A DNA stretch of 64,000 nt from G963662655 sp963665015. GTDB lineage: Bacteria; Cloacimonadota; Cloacimonadia; Cloacimonadales; JAIOQZ01. The notes beneath the pieces are model-generated. The model searched no databases and was not told the DNA's origin. It saw only the letters and a list, made by a program, of their open reading frames with translations. Positions 49,469 through 59,523 of this stretch are shown one piece after another. Location of the stretch: positions 1,922,001-1,986,000 of the forward strand of contig CAXXSY010000004.1 in the NCBI GenBank assembly GCA_963665015.2, written 5' to 3'. The translations under genes were made by a program, and so were the position numbers. Every line of letters starts with the position of its first letter. Positions within the stretch are counted from its first letter, which is position 1.

Positions 49469-51193
49469 ATGAAAAAGATTTTTACACTACTCATCATCAG
49501 CCTTGCATTTACGGCGTTGACGGCGCAGACCGCCATCGGCGACACGCTCACCGTCATCCTGAAACCGCTCATGAACATCCCGGAGATCGTGTTACCAGGC
49601 GATACGTTCACGCTGGAATGCGATGCGCCCACCTCGACCGACAACTGGCATGTCGAGCTTATCCACGACGCGACAACCATCGAACTCGGCATCGAGTCTG
49701 CGAATTACTACAGCTCCCTGGCGCGGTGGGAAATCCGATGCACGATCCCGCAGAATCCGCCGCTGTTCGAGCTCTACGACCTGCACGTCACCGCGGACGG
49801 CATCGAGGAGGACTTCGAGAAGCACGCCGTCCACCTGATCCCGCAGGAGCGCAATACCTACAGCTTCATCCATATCACCGACCCGCACCTGCCCACCTCG
49901 CTATACTACTACGAAAGCGGTGCCGACACCGACTCCACCAACATGGTCGATATGCGCGAGGTTATTCGCGATATCAACATCATCAATCCGGAGTTCGTGC
50001 TGCTGACCGGCGACATCGTCAACGAAGGCGAGCTGGAGGATTTCCTGGACAAGCGTTACTTTACGCGCGCCAAGCGACTGCTGACAGAGCTTGATGTACC
50101 GGTATTCGTCACGTCCGGCAACCACGATCTGGGAGGCTGGGACAGTACGCCGCCCGAGGACGGCACCGCACGCCGGAACTGGTGGAAGTTCTTCGGCTGG
50201 AACCGCTTGATCGACCCGCCCACTGGCGATCCGTACTACACGCAAAACTACAGCTTCGACTACGGCGACGTCCACTACATGGGACTGGAAGCCTACGACA
50301 ACTACGATAATTTCATGTCGTGGATCTACGGTTTCGCGAGCTTTACCGAGGGTCAGATGCAATGGCTGGAGGACGAGCTTGACGCCTCCGAAGGCGCGAC
50401 CAACCGCGTGCTGTTCTACCACTTCGATTTCTCCGAGCAGATCGACCTGCAGTATTTGGACGTCGATATGGCATTGTGGGGGCACATCCATTACAACGAG
50501 GGCAGTACGCATTATCACCCATACAATCTTGCCACAGATAACGTCGGGTCCAACAATAGAGCCTTCCGGCCGATCCACGTGTCCGACAATATCGTCGATC
50601 CGCAGGAAACCGTCTATGCCGGCTATAGCGGACAGAATCTTCGGGTCAACTACACGCCCTCCAACGATGGCGTCGCAGATTCGATCACGGCGACGGTTTA
50701 CAACGAGCTGGAAGCTTCGTTTACCCACTGCCGGCTGAAATTCGTCATGCCTTCCACCGACTACGGCTACATCGTCCAGGGCGGCGAACTCGAGCAGGTG
50801 GATCGCAGCGGCGAATTTGTCGTCTGCTATGTGACCTTCGATCTGCCCGAGGATGAAGATATCACGGTCACCATCGCAACCGACTACGGCTCTGCAATCG
50901 ATCCTGAAGAACCTTTTATCGATAGTCCCGTGCCGACACGGATAAGCAGCGTCTCGCCCAATCCGTTCAACCCGCGGACCCGAATCTTCTACACCCTGTC
51001 GAATGACGCGAACGTGCAATTGCGTATATATAATGTGCGAGGACGTCGCGTCGCAACCATCGATCAGGGAAAACGGCACGCCGGAAACCACTCTGCCCTA
51101 TGGGACGCCGACGGTCAATCGTCGGGCATCTATCTGATCGAGCTGGTCGCCGGAAGTCATCGATCGACCCGAAAGGCGATCCTGCTGCAATAG
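49469..51193 (+). CDS. Secreted calcineurin-like metallophosphoesterase with Por-type sorting domain
   Basis: 574 residues. Signal peptide ~1-20. A beta-rich domain (~25-125) precedes the phosphoesterase core: Asp138/His140 in ITDPH, Asp182 in LTGDIVNEG, Asn218/His219 in TSGNHD, then FYHFDF and LWGHIHYNEG, which complete the dimetal site. The sorting domain is ~495-574 (SPNPFNPRTRIFYTL ... RKAILLQ). It would hydrolyse phosphoesters such as nucleotides or phospholipid headgroups outside the cell. There is no ribosome binding site before the ATG, in line with the leaderless promoter. Confidence 0.9.
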   Translation: MKKIFTLLIISLAFTALTAQTAIGDTLTVILKPLMNIPEIVLPGDTFTLECDAPTSTDNWHVELIHDATTIELGIESANYYSSLARWEIRCTIPQNPPLFELYDLHVTADGIEEDFEKHAVHLIPQERNTYSFIHITDPHLPTSLYYYESGADTDSTNMVDMREVIRDINIINPEFVLLTGDIVNEGELEDFLDKRYFTRAKRLLTELDVPVFVTSGNHDLGGWDSTPPEDGTARRNWWKFFGWNRLIDPPTGDPYYTQNYSFDYGDVHYMGLEAYDNYDNFMSWIYGFASFTEGQMQWLEDELDASEGATNRVLFYHFDFSEQIDLQYLDVDMALWGHIHYNEGSTHYHPYNLATDNVGSNNRAFRPIHVSDNIVDPQETVYAGYSGQNLRVNYTPSNDGVADSITATVYNELEASFTHCRLKFVMPSTDYGYIVQGGELEQVDRSGEFVVCYVTFDLPEDEDITVTIATDYGSAIDPEEPFIDSPVPTRISSVSPNPFNPRTRIFYTLSNDANVQLRIYNVRGRRVATIDQGKRHAGNHSALWDADGQSSGIYLIELVAGSHRSTRKAILLQ

Positions 51194-51285
51194 TCTCACT
51201 TTTAACTCTACATTTTCATGATTCTCGCAAATCGTCGAGATCATTCTCATGAATTTACACTTTTCATCCGATATTATCTTGACGC

Positions 51286-51301
51286 ATATGGAGTGCCATA
51301 T
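51286..51301. promoter_or_regulatory. Inverted repeat upstream of glnN, candidate operator
   Basis: ATATGG-AGTG-CCATAT, perfect 6-bp arms, 24 bp before the glnN start and overlapping the TTGACG at 51279. Position suggests control of glutamine synthetase; the regulator is unknown. Confidence 0.4.
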
Positions 51302-51324
51302 TTCCTGACGCCTGGAGGTGAGAT

Positions 51325-53421
51325 ATGTCGAAATTCGAAGAGGTTTTCGGTGAGTTGACGTTCAACAAGTCGGTGATGAAGCGTAAGCTGAGTAAAGACA
51401 CCTATGAGAAGATCATCGCGACGATGGAAAGCGGTGAACCACTGGATGAAGCAATCGCATGCGATATCGCGCACGCGATGAAAGAATGGGCGCTGGACGC
51501 CGGCGCAACGCATTTTACGCACTGGTTCCAGCCGCAGCGCGGCGGCACGGCGGAGAAGCACGACGCCTTCATCTGCTACGATGACGATGGCGAGATCATC
51601 GAGCGATTCTCACCGGAGCGACTGATCCGCTCCGAGCCCGACGCATCGTCGTTTCCGTCCGGAGGTATGCGCTCGACGTTCGAAGCAAGGGGCTACACCG
51701 CTTGGGACCCGACATCTCCCGCGTTTCTGCTCGAGTCCGGCGAATCCAGAACCCTTGTTATCCCGTCCGTATTTCTCGCCTGGACCGGGGACGTGTTGGA
51801 CATCAAGACCCCGATGCTGCGCTCGCAGCGTGCTCTGAACGACGCGGCCATCCGATTGCAGAGATACCTCGGAAATCGCTTCGCAAAAAGAATCCGCGTG
51901 CTTCTCGGACCCGAGCAGGAATATTTCCTCGTCCCGCAGGAGCTCTACAACAAGCGCCCCGATCTGCAACTCTGCAAACGCACGCTCTTCGGCGCGCCCT
52001 CACCCAAAGGACAGCAGATGGAAGACCACTACTTCGGCTCCATCAAGCCGCGCATCATGGCGTTTATGGCCGACCTCGACAACGAACTCTACCGGCGCGG
52101 AATCCCCAGCAAGACGCGACACAACGAGGTCTCGCCAAACCAGTTCGAGATGGCGCCACTCTACGAAGACGCCAACCTCGCGGTCGATCACAACCTGCAA
52201 GTCATGGCGCTGCTGGACTGGATCGCCGAGCGGCACGGACTGGTGGCGATCCTGCACGAAAAGCCCTTTGCCGGACTGAACGGAAGCGGAAAGCACGTCA
52301 ACTGGTCCATCTGCGACAATACCGGAGCAAACTATCTCGAGCCATCGAAATCGCCGCTCAAGAACATCAGCTTCCTGATGACCATCGGTGCGATTCTACT
52401 CGGCGTACATCGCTTTGGCGGTCTGCTCCGGGCATCGGTCGCGGACGCGGGGAACGACCACCGTCTGGGCGGCGGAGAAGCACCTCCCGGCATCATGTCC
52501 GTCTATCTGGGTAAATACCTGGATGAACTGCTGGACGAGATCGAGGGGATCGGCAAGCTGTCGGTCAAGGCGATGGAAGAGATCAACCTCGGTGTGCAGA
52601 AATTGCCCAAAATCGCCAAGGACATCGCCGACCGCAACCGCACCTCCCCCATCGCGTTCACGGGCAACAAATTCGAGTTCCGCCCCGTTGGAGCCAATCA
52701 GAATTGCGCCGAATCGACAACGGTGATAAACCTGATCGTCGCCTGGGGTTACGACCAGATTTATCGACGGCTGAAATCCGCACAGGGCAATGTGAAGGAA
52801 AACGCCATCCTGATCCTCAAGGATATACTCGGCGAGACCCGCTCCATCCGGTTCGAAGGGAATAACTATTCCGAAGCGTGGCGTCGTGAGGCGAAAGAAC
52901 GAGGGCTGCCCGTCGCGGGCAATACGCCGCAAGCTTTGAGGCTCTATCTCGAACCGGAGGTGAAGGAGCTTTTCTGCAAGTACAGCGTGCTTTCCGAGAG
53001 GGAGCTGATTTCCAAGGTCGATATCAAGCTCGAAGCGTACATCAAGACGCTCGAGATCGAATACCGCACCGCCATCGAACTGGTCAACACCCGCGTTCGG
53101 CCGTCGCTGACCCGGCACCTCAAGCTGCTCGCGGAGACGTATGCGGGATTGCGGACCGCCGAAATTCCATCCCGTTCCATTCACGACGAGCTTTGCATCC
53201 TCGAACAGATTTTCGAAAAGCTCCATGCGCAGGTCGAAAGTCTGAAGATCATCCTGACCGAGGGCGAGAAGAAGGAGAATCTATTCGACCGCGCAGACTA
53301 CTATGCGTCGGTGGGACTGACTGCTCTCGATAAGATACGGCAGGACGTCGATCGGGTGGAATCGAGCGTGGCCGACGATCTGTGGTCGCTTCCCCGCTAT
53401 TATCAGATGCTGAAACAGTGA
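51325..53421 (+). CDS. glnN: Glutamine synthetase type III
   Basis: 698 residues, the GSIII length (GSI is ~470). GGAGGTGA precedes the ATG. Motifs: GSIII N-terminal FGELTFN, THWFQP near ~78-83, catalytic GPEQEYFLV (~193-201), KPFAGLNGSGKHVNWS (~312-327, ATP and ammonia side), ADAGNDHRLGGGEAPPG (glutamate side). Catalyses glutamate + NH3 + ATP to glutamine; forms a double hexameric ring. GSIII is frequent in Bacteroidota and other FCB bacteria. It is monocistronic, without glnB or amtB beside it. Confidence 0.96.
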   Translation: MSKFEEVFGELTFNKSVMKRKLSKDTYEKIIATMESGEPLDEAIACDIAHAMKEWALDAGATHFTHWFQPQRGGTAEKHDAFICYDDDGEIIERFSPERLIRSEPDASSFPSGGMRSTFEARGYTAWDPTSPAFLLESGESRTLVIPSVFLAWTGDVLDIKTPMLRSQRALNDAAIRLQRYLGNRFAKRIRVLLGPEQEYFLVPQELYNKRPDLQLCKRTLFGAPSPKGQQMEDHYFGSIKPRIMAFMADLDNELYRRGIPSKTRHNEVSPNQFEMAPLYEDANLAVDHNLQVMALLDWIAERHGLVAILHEKPFAGLNGSGKHVNWSICDNTGANYLEPSKSPLKNISFLMTIGAILLGVHRFGGLLRASVADAGNDHRLGGGEAPPGIMSVYLGKYLDELLDEIEGIGKLSVKAMEEINLGVQKLPKIAKDIADRNRTSPIAFTGNKFEFRPVGANQNCAESTTVINLIVAWGYDQIYRRLKSAQGNVKENAILILKDILGETRSIRFEGNNYSEAWRREAKERGLPVAGNTPQALRLYLEPEVKELFCKYSVLSERELISKVDIKLEAYIKTLEIEYRTAIELVNTRVRPSLTRHLKLLAETYAGLRTAEIPSRSIHDELCILEQIFEKLHAQVESLKIILTEGEKKENLFDRADYYASVGLTALDKIRQDVDRVESSVADDLWSLPRYYQMLKQ

Positions 53422-53509
53422 CAGGGGCGCCCTCAATTTAAACAAATTTCCAGAAAATGGAACATTCCTTGCAATGTATCAATGGCAAGAAACAAGCAAG
53501 GGGCGCGAT

Positions 53510-56500
53510 ATGAGGAGAATTATTTTATTGGTTCTGACCTTTATCATCAGTACACTTCTTTTCTCGGAAACGATTCAATCCAGCTTTGACTTCTCTCAAC
53601 CGGTCATCGAGCTGAAAAATGGCAAGAGCCTGATCCATGTGCAGAACCTTATGCAAACCGGCGCGCCCGGCGAACCGCTTCTTCCCGCCTATCCGGTTCG
53701 ACTTCTGCTGCCGCAGTTCCATGACGTCAGTAGCGTTTTCATCGAAGGCACTTCCGAAGTCATCGCGCTGCCCGCACCGATCTATCCTGCGCAGCAATCC
53801 TATCCGCTCAGCAAACTGGAATCGATAAAACCGGCGTTTACGAATCTGCGAGCAGATATCGACGATATGCCGGTCTTCCCAATCGAGAAAGGCGGCAATC
53901 AGGTCACAGGAACTTACCGTGGCTACAGGATTTACACCATGCTGCTCTATCCGGTGCGCTATCTTCCGTCCGAAAATTCTGTCGAGTACTTCTCGCACCT
54001 CGATATCACCATCGAGACCACCAATAACGTAGACTTGCAGCGCACTGCGGCGTTCGTGCGGGACGATAAAAATACAATGCAACGCCTTAGCAAAATGGTT
54101 TCAAATCCTGAAACCGCCTATCGTTACACCGCGCCGATGCACGACCGCAGCCGCGTCGCGTACGATTATCTCATCATCACCCCGGGCGACCTGATCGGCG
54201 ACTTCGAACCCTTGGCAGACTACAAGAACAGCCTCGGTATTCGCACCACGATCGTAAGCACGGAAATCGTCCTCGCCACCGCCGAGGGACAGGACGATCA
54301 GGAAAAGATTCGCAACTACATTATTTCGGAATACCTCGACAGCGGCATCGAATACGTTCTGCTCGCCGGTGACGACGAGGATCTCCCCCACCGCGGCATG
54401 AACGTGAACCCCGGCTACTACGCCGACGACGACATCCCCAGCGACATGTATTTCTTCAATCTCGACGGCGACTGGAACGATGATGGCGACAACTACTGGG
54501 GCGAGTGGGATGAAATCGACTTCTACTGCGAAGTTTACGGTGGCCGCGCGGCTGTTGACAACAGCACCGAAGCCGGTAACTTCGTGAACAAACAGCTCAT
54601 GTACCAGACAGATCCGGTAGTCGATGAGCTGACCAACAATGCGCTGATCGGCGAAGACCTCGGCTGGACATGCTGGGGTATGGACTACATGGAAGAGGTA
54701 CGGCTGGGCAGTGACAACTACGGTTACTCCACCGTCGGAATTCCCGACCACATCGATGTCGAAACCCTCTACGACCACAACGGTACATGGTCCGTTTCGC
54801 AGCTCTTCTCCCTGATGAACAGCGGCAAGAACCTGATCGGTCATCTGGGACACTGCTCGACGCACTACAATATCAAGTTCTACACGGACGATGTAACCAC
54901 GAACAACATGACCAACAACGGCGAAAACCACAATTTCTACATTATATATACGCAGGGCTGCTATTGCAACGCCTTCGACAATCGCGACACGAACGGATAC
55001 TTCTCGAACGAAGACGCCATCGCCGAGCAGTGGAACAACCTCGAAAACGGCTGCGTCTGCTATGTCGGCAATTCCCGCTACGGATGGGGAGACAGCGATG
55101 GAACCAACGGACCTTCTCAGCACCTGCATCGAGAGTTCTACGACGCGCTCTACGGCGAAGGAATCACCTGCATCTCGAAAGTGCAGGCGGACAGCAAAGA
55201 CGACACGGTCCCTTACCTCAGCGCCAACACGGTTATCCTCTGGTCATACTTCGAATCGACCCTGTTGGGCGACCCGACGCTGGATATCTGGTCCGATCAG
55301 CCAGCCGACGTCACCATCGTTACACCGGAAGCCCTGCCGATCGGTGCATCGAGTATCAACACGACCGTTACCGTCGATGACGAATCGGTTGAGGAGTTAC
55401 TCGTCGCGGTGCTCTTCGATGGTCAGTTGATCGGCAGAGCGACCCTCGAAAATGGCGTCGAAGCGAACATCGAGCTGACCATGCCACCGGAAGAGCCGGG
55501 AACCATCACGCTGAACGTCACCGGACACAACCTTTTAAACGTGGCCCGACATTTCGACGTGATCGCGCCCAACGAAGCGTTCATCATTCCAGGTGAGCAC
55601 ACCTTCGTCGATAACAACAACAACGAACTCGGCTGGAATGAGACTGTCGGAATGGTGATCCCCGCGAACAACGTGGGAAACCTTCCCGCTGCAAGCCTGA
55701 CGGCAACGATCTCCACCGAGTGTGAATACATCACCATCGAGAACGACGAGATCGAATTCGGAACCGTCGGTGGCCAGACCATCGTCAATCCGACATCGAA
55801 CTTCGAGATGACCACCGCGATGGATGTTCCGCTGGGCACGGTCGCGCAATTTTTCGTGGTCTTCAGCGCCGGAACCGAGGAATGGCAGTACGCAATAAAC
55901 GTCCCGATCCAGGTACCGAACCTCATCATACAGAACGAATCGTTCGTCGAGCTTTCCGGAAACGGCAACGGATTACCCGATCCGGGCGACCTGGTGCGCA
56001 TCACGACCGAGCTTGTCAACGATACCGATTTCACGCTGGATTCGCTCACCGTGTATCTCGAAACGGATAACGAGCATGTCTCGATCTCACCGGAATATCT
56101 TAATTTCAGCGGTATCGAGCCGGGCGAAAGCGAAGACCTCGAATACTTCAACATTACGCTCAGCGACCAGCTCGAGATTCCGACCAATATCGTATTCTAT
56201 ATGAGTATCGTCGGCGAGCGTGGCTACATCATCGACCGGATCGTCAACCTCACGATCGATTCCTTCTTCGACAACTTCGAGACCGAATACTATAATTGGG
56301 AGCACTACACGCTGGAAACGGGAACCAACGATCAGTGGCACCGCAACGACGACGAAAACTACACGATCAACGGAACCTATAGCTGGAAATGCGGCTCGTC
56401 CAACAATAGCGAATACAACGACAACCTCTATACCGCGCTTCAGGGCCCGCAAGTATCGATCCCCGATAACGCCTGGCTGACCTTCTGGCATAGGATGTCC

Positions 56501-57370
56501 GCCGAGTCGAGCTCCAACTACCCGGGCTACGCCTACGACGGCGGATTTGTCGATATCTCGACCGATGAAGGCGCAAGCTGGTCACAAATCGAACCGGAGG
56601 GCGGATATCCGTTCCTCTCGCGCGGCGACAGCAGTCATCTCCCTGAAGATACACCGCTCTATTCGGGCAGCTTTACCTGGGAACAGGCATACTTCGATCT
56701 CACGGACTATGTCGATCAGGACGTCATGTTCCGGTTTGTCTTCCACAGCGACGGCAACACGAACCTCGGAGGCTGGTACATCGACGATATCCAGATCGAG
56801 ACCGAAATGCCGCTCGTTCCGCCAGAGAATCTCGAGGGCATCTGTAGCATTCGTGTTCTGACGATTACCTGGGACAGCCCCGATGTGCCGATCGACTCCT
56901 ATACCGTGACACGCAACGGCGCGATCATCGCCGAGAATGTCACCACCAGCAACTTCATCGACGACCTTACCGAGGTCGAGGGAATCCAGTTCGACTATAC
57001 CATCGCCAGCGTGCGCGGAGAGGATACCTCCGAAGAGAGCGAGGTTTTCCACCTCATCTTCACCGCAAACGGACAGGGCGACGTTCCAGGATATACCAAC
57101 CACCTCTGGCAGAACTACCCGAACCCGTTCAATCCCGAGACGAAGATTCGCTTCAGCCTCGCGGAAAAGAACGACGTCACGCTGAAAATCTTCAACGTCC
57201 GTGGACAGTTGGTGCGAACACTTGTAAACGGAAAGCTTGATCAAGGTCCGCACGAGATCGACTGGCGCGGTAAAAATGAAAACGACAAGCCGGTTGGCAG
57301 TGGTGTCTATTTCTACAAACTGAAGATCGGAAACGATCACTTCATCAAGAAAATGCTACTGCTGAAGTAG
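53510..57370 (+). CDS. Secreted C25 (gingipain-like) protease with Por-type sorting domain
   Basis: 1286 residues from ATG at 53510 (AAGGGG upstream); the ATG at 53474 has none. Signal peptide ~1-19. Propeptide-like part ~25-205 (GAPGEPLLPAYPVRLLLPQ is typical of the C25 prodomain). C25 domain ~215-600 with His448 in HLGHCSTHYN and the nucleophile at Cys484 or Cys486 in YTQGCYCNAFD. Ig-like and MAM/jelly-roll-like beta domains follow (~620-1195), then the sorting domain ~1205-1286 (NYPNPFNPETKIRFSL ... KKMLLLK). It degrades extracellular protein. Ends in a clear terminator. Confidence 0.9.
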   Translation: MRRIILLVLTFIISTLLFSETIQSSFDFSQPVIELKNGKSLIHVQNLMQTGAPGEPLLPAYPVRLLLPQFHDVSSVFIEGTSEVIALPAPIYPAQQSYPLSKLESIKPAFTNLRADIDDMPVFPIEKGGNQVTGTYRGYRIYTMLLYPVRYLPSENSVEYFSHLDITIETTNNVDLQRTAAFVRDDKNTMQRLSKMVSNPETAYRYTAPMHDRSRVAYDYLIITPGDLIGDFEPLADYKNSLGIRTTIVSTEIVLATAEGQDDQEKIRNYIISEYLDSGIEYVLLAGDDEDLPHRGMNVNPGYYADDDIPSDMYFFNLDGDWNDDGDNYWGEWDEIDFYCEVYGGRAAVDNSTEAGNFVNKQLMYQTDPVVDELTNNALIGEDLGWTCWGMDYMEEVRLGSDNYGYSTVGIPDHIDVETLYDHNGTWSVSQLFSLMNSGKNLIGHLGHCSTHYNIKFYTDDVTTNNMTNNGENHNFYIIYTQGCYCNAFDNRDTNGYFSNEDAIAEQWNNLENGCVCYVGNSRYGWGDSDGTNGPSQHLHREFYDALYGEGITCISKVQADSKDDTVPYLSANTVILWSYFESTLLGDPTLDIWSDQPADVTIVTPEALPIGASSINTTVTVDDESVEELLVAVLFDGQLIGRATLENGVEANIELTMPPEEPGTITLNVTGHNLLNVARHFDVIAPNEAFIIPGEHTFVDNNNNELGWNETVGMVIPANNVGNLPAASLTATISTECEYITIENDEIEFGTVGGQTIVNPTSNFEMTTAMDVPLGTVAQFFVVFSAGTEEWQYAINVPIQVPNLIIQNESFVELSGNGNGLPDPGDLVRITTELVNDTDFTLDSLTVYLETDNEHVSISPEYLNFSGIEPGESEDLEYFNITLSDQLEIPTNIVFYMSIVGERGYIIDRIVNLTIDSFFDNFETEYYNWEHYTLETGTNDQWHRNDDENYTINGTYSWKCGSSNNSEYNDNLYTALQGPQVSIPDNAWLTFWHRMSAESSSNYPGYAYDGGFVDISTDEGASWSQIEPEGGYPFLSRGDSSHLPEDTPLYSGSFTWEQAYFDLTDYVDQDVMFRFVFHSDGNTNLGGWYIDDIQIETEMPLVPPENLEGICSIRVLTITWDSPDVPIDSYTVTRNGAIIAENVTTSNFIDDLTEVEGIQFDYTIASVRGEDTSEESEVFHLIFTANGQGDVPGYTNHLWQNYPNPFNPETKIRFSLAEKNDVTLKIFNVRGQLVRTLVNGKLDQGPHEIDWRGKNENDKPVGSGVYFYKLKIGNDHFIKKMLLLK

Positions 57371-57451
57371 TGATGAGGTATTGTGCCGAAGATAGATTAG
57401 ATCCTTGAATCTCCTCCTTCTTCTCGGCTTCCCAAGCTGTGAAGAAAACTA

Positions 57452-57488
57452 TCGCTCCCGATTCCCCTCATCGGGAGCGATTTGTTTT
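57452..57488 (+). terminator. Rho-independent terminator of the C25 gene
   Basis: TCGCTCCCGAT (57452-57462), loop TCCCCTC, ATCGGGAGCGA (57470-57480), then TTTGTTTT. Perfect 11-bp stem. Confidence 0.9.
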
Positions 57489-57504
57489 ATACGAAACCAG
57501 AATG

Positions 57505-57835
57505 TGTCTCTCCATTCGGACCGCCGAGCTCCAGCCCGGCATCTTCCTCCCCTCGGACCGCCGAGCTCCAGTTCGGCATCTCTTCTCTCGTAGCGCGTGA
57601 CCTCCTGTGATTATCAAACGAAGTTTGACAAATCGAATCCCCCGTGAGCGCGCCTCTCCATCGGTGAACGCCGCTCGGAGATCGGCGCCTACAGCGGGAT
57701 AGAATGGTCGCTGATCGGCATCTTCCTCCCCTCGGACCGCCGAGCTCCAGCTCGGCATCTCTTCTCTCGTAGCGCGTGACCATGCGGACGAGGACGTCCG
57801 CGTTCCCAGAGAAACAGTCTGTCTGCCCCTACAGC
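57505..57835. repeat. Mosaic of dispersed repeats including a ~63-bp direct repeat
   Basis: The block ATCTTCCTCCCCTCGGACCG through AGCGCGTGACC occurs at ~57541-57602 and again at ~57720-57781 with one difference. It contains the palindrome GCCGAGCTCCAGCTCGGC. Between them (57601-57645) is an inverted copy of the 49-bp module with TCAAAC-GAA-GTTTGA at 57614-57628. A degenerate GGCAG hairpin is near 57812. No gene is present between 57371 and 57852. Confidence 0.8.
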
Positions 57836-57852
57836 AAAGATGCTCGAAAAGG

Positions 57853-59523
57853 CTATCTCGGTTCGCGCTGAATCCTGTAGAACCGGATCGGTTCGGTTGC
57901 GGGTGCGGCCCAGGTGTGTTCACGAATGAACGCGCCGGAGTTGTCCTGCTCGAATGCACCATCGGGTGTCTCGCATGATAGAACCGTGTAGCTGAAGCCA
58001 CCCGGATCGACCCAATCAATCACAACGGAACCATCGACGACATCCACCTCGCAGGAATAGACGTTCGAGCCATACAGAACGGGATCGACGGTCGTAATCT
58101 GGTCATCCAGGATCAGGACATCGTTCAGGACACGATCAAAATATCCGTCGGCGGAAAACGTGATCTGGTAGGTACCGGGCAGGAGCGGTCGCTCGAATCT
58201 GCCGGTCGCGGCATCGCAATGGAACGGCTCGACGGGAGTCATGCCCGTTTGATTGTCCACGCCGGCCACGGACATGATCGCTTCAACGGGCTGTCCCGAT
58301 TCGTCGGTGGCGTGACCGTGCAGGCAGGCGTAGTTGATCCGGTCGAGCATGATCAATGCCGCCTGTAGATTTGCTGTCTTGATCTGGTCGATGTACGGTT
58401 GGGGCGGATAGTAACCGCCATAGCTCGCGTTGTTCAGCTCGATGGTGAACCCGAAGACGCGCTCCTCGGAATACGCCCAGTCGCCCATCGTACCCTGACA
58501 GGTGTAGGTGAAATCGGAAGCCTGCACCGGCGTGTAATGCCCCGTACCGTCGATCTGCGGCATGGTGACCGCCATATCGGTAGCCAGATCGTCCATGATC
58601 TCGTGATCGAGGCTGCATGCTCCGTCGATGTGTCCGAGTGGATAGATCACCCATTCGCCGGTGGAGTGGTAGGTGATCCCACCCCAAAATTTTCTGCTTT
58701 GGATCATGTCGCGCATGTACCGGGTCTCGATTTCCGACCACGCGGAAGGGCCATGATAGATGTGAGAGCCGGGCGAGTTCGACGCACCGTTATTTCCCCA
58801 GACATAGCCGAAGTTTCTGTTGACATCGACGCCATCGACGGTGCTGAAATCTGGATTCCCGTCCTGGTCGTTGTCGCGCATGTTTTTCCGATGATAGGTA
58901 TGCCATTGTTGAACCGACACCTCGTATCCGTCAGGATTGATGACCGGCACGACCCATATCTGGTTGCTGTCGATCCAGTCCGTCACCACGTCATCGATGC
59001 CGTAGTTTTCAAGCAGGTAGGTCAATACGTGCATGGTCACTTCCACGCTGATGGTCTCCCGCGCATGGATACCGCCGGCATAGAAAAAGTTCGGCTCGTC
59101 CTCTTCTGTAGCCGGATTGTCCGACAGCTTCAGACAGAGCACCTCGAACTGGTACGCCGCGTAGTTATCGTTTCCTTCAAGATAATAGGTATGGCACGTT
59201 GTCGGACCGAGATCGATCAGCGTTGTGATGTCCGGGTATAGGATCGCGAGCGTTTCGATACTATCGACGATCGTTTCGTATGGCTGATATCCCGAGAGCA
59301 GTCGATCATTCGTCGTCCATGAATACTGATGTTCTTCCAGGTAGTCTTTGACCTGCGAATCCCCCGAGAAATGAAGTATGGGGGGACGCTGGTGATAATC
59401 ATCCAGAAATTCGTTCTCGACGAGCCATTGCATCAATGCATCGTCACCGTTGATGACCACGAACTCCATTGACAAAGCAAGCGTGGATACGATAAGAATT
59501 GCGCAAGTAGCCAATAATTTCAT
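57853..59523 (-). CDS. Exported M14 zinc carboxypeptidase without sorting domain
   Basis: 556 residues. Signal peptide ~1-18. M14 domain ~75-385: zinc ligands His153 and Glu156 (GGIHARETIS) and His286 (ITYHSTGEW), substrate-binding Asn235-Arg236 (VDVNRNFGY), catalytic Glu362 (FGFTIELNNAS). A carboxypeptidase-regulatory-like domain (~395-480) and a short beta domain end in FYRIQREPR. Unlike its upstream neighbour it has no Por-type sorting domain, so it is probably released. It removes C-terminal residues from peptides. Its ATG overlaps the neighbour's TAA by one base. Confidence 0.92.
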   Translation of the reverse strand: MKLLATCAILIVSTLALSMEFVVINGDDALMQWLVENEFLDDYHQRPPILHFSGDSQVKDYLEEHQYSWTTNDRLLSGYQPYETIVDSIETLAILYPDITTLIDLGPTTCHTYYLEGNDNYAAYQFEVLCLKLSDNPATEEDEPNFFYAGGIHARETISVEVTMHVLTYLLENYGIDDVVTDWIDSNQIWVVPVINPDGYEVSVQQWHTYHRKNMRDNDQDGNPDFSTVDGVDVNRNFGYVWGNNGASNSPGSHIYHGPSAWSEIETRYMRDMIQSRKFWGGITYHSTGEWVIYPLGHIDGACSLDHEIMDDLATDMAVTMPQIDGTGHYTPVQASDFTYTCQGTMGDWAYSEERVFGFTIELNNASYGGYYPPQPYIDQIKTANLQAALIMLDRINYACLHGHATDESGQPVEAIMSVAGVDNQTGMTPVEPFHCDAATGRFERPLLPGTYQITFSADGYFDRVLNDVLILDDQITTVDPVLYGSNVYSCEVDVVDGSVVIDWVDPGGFSYTVLSCETPDGAFEQDNSGAFIREHTWAAPATEPIRFYRIQREPR

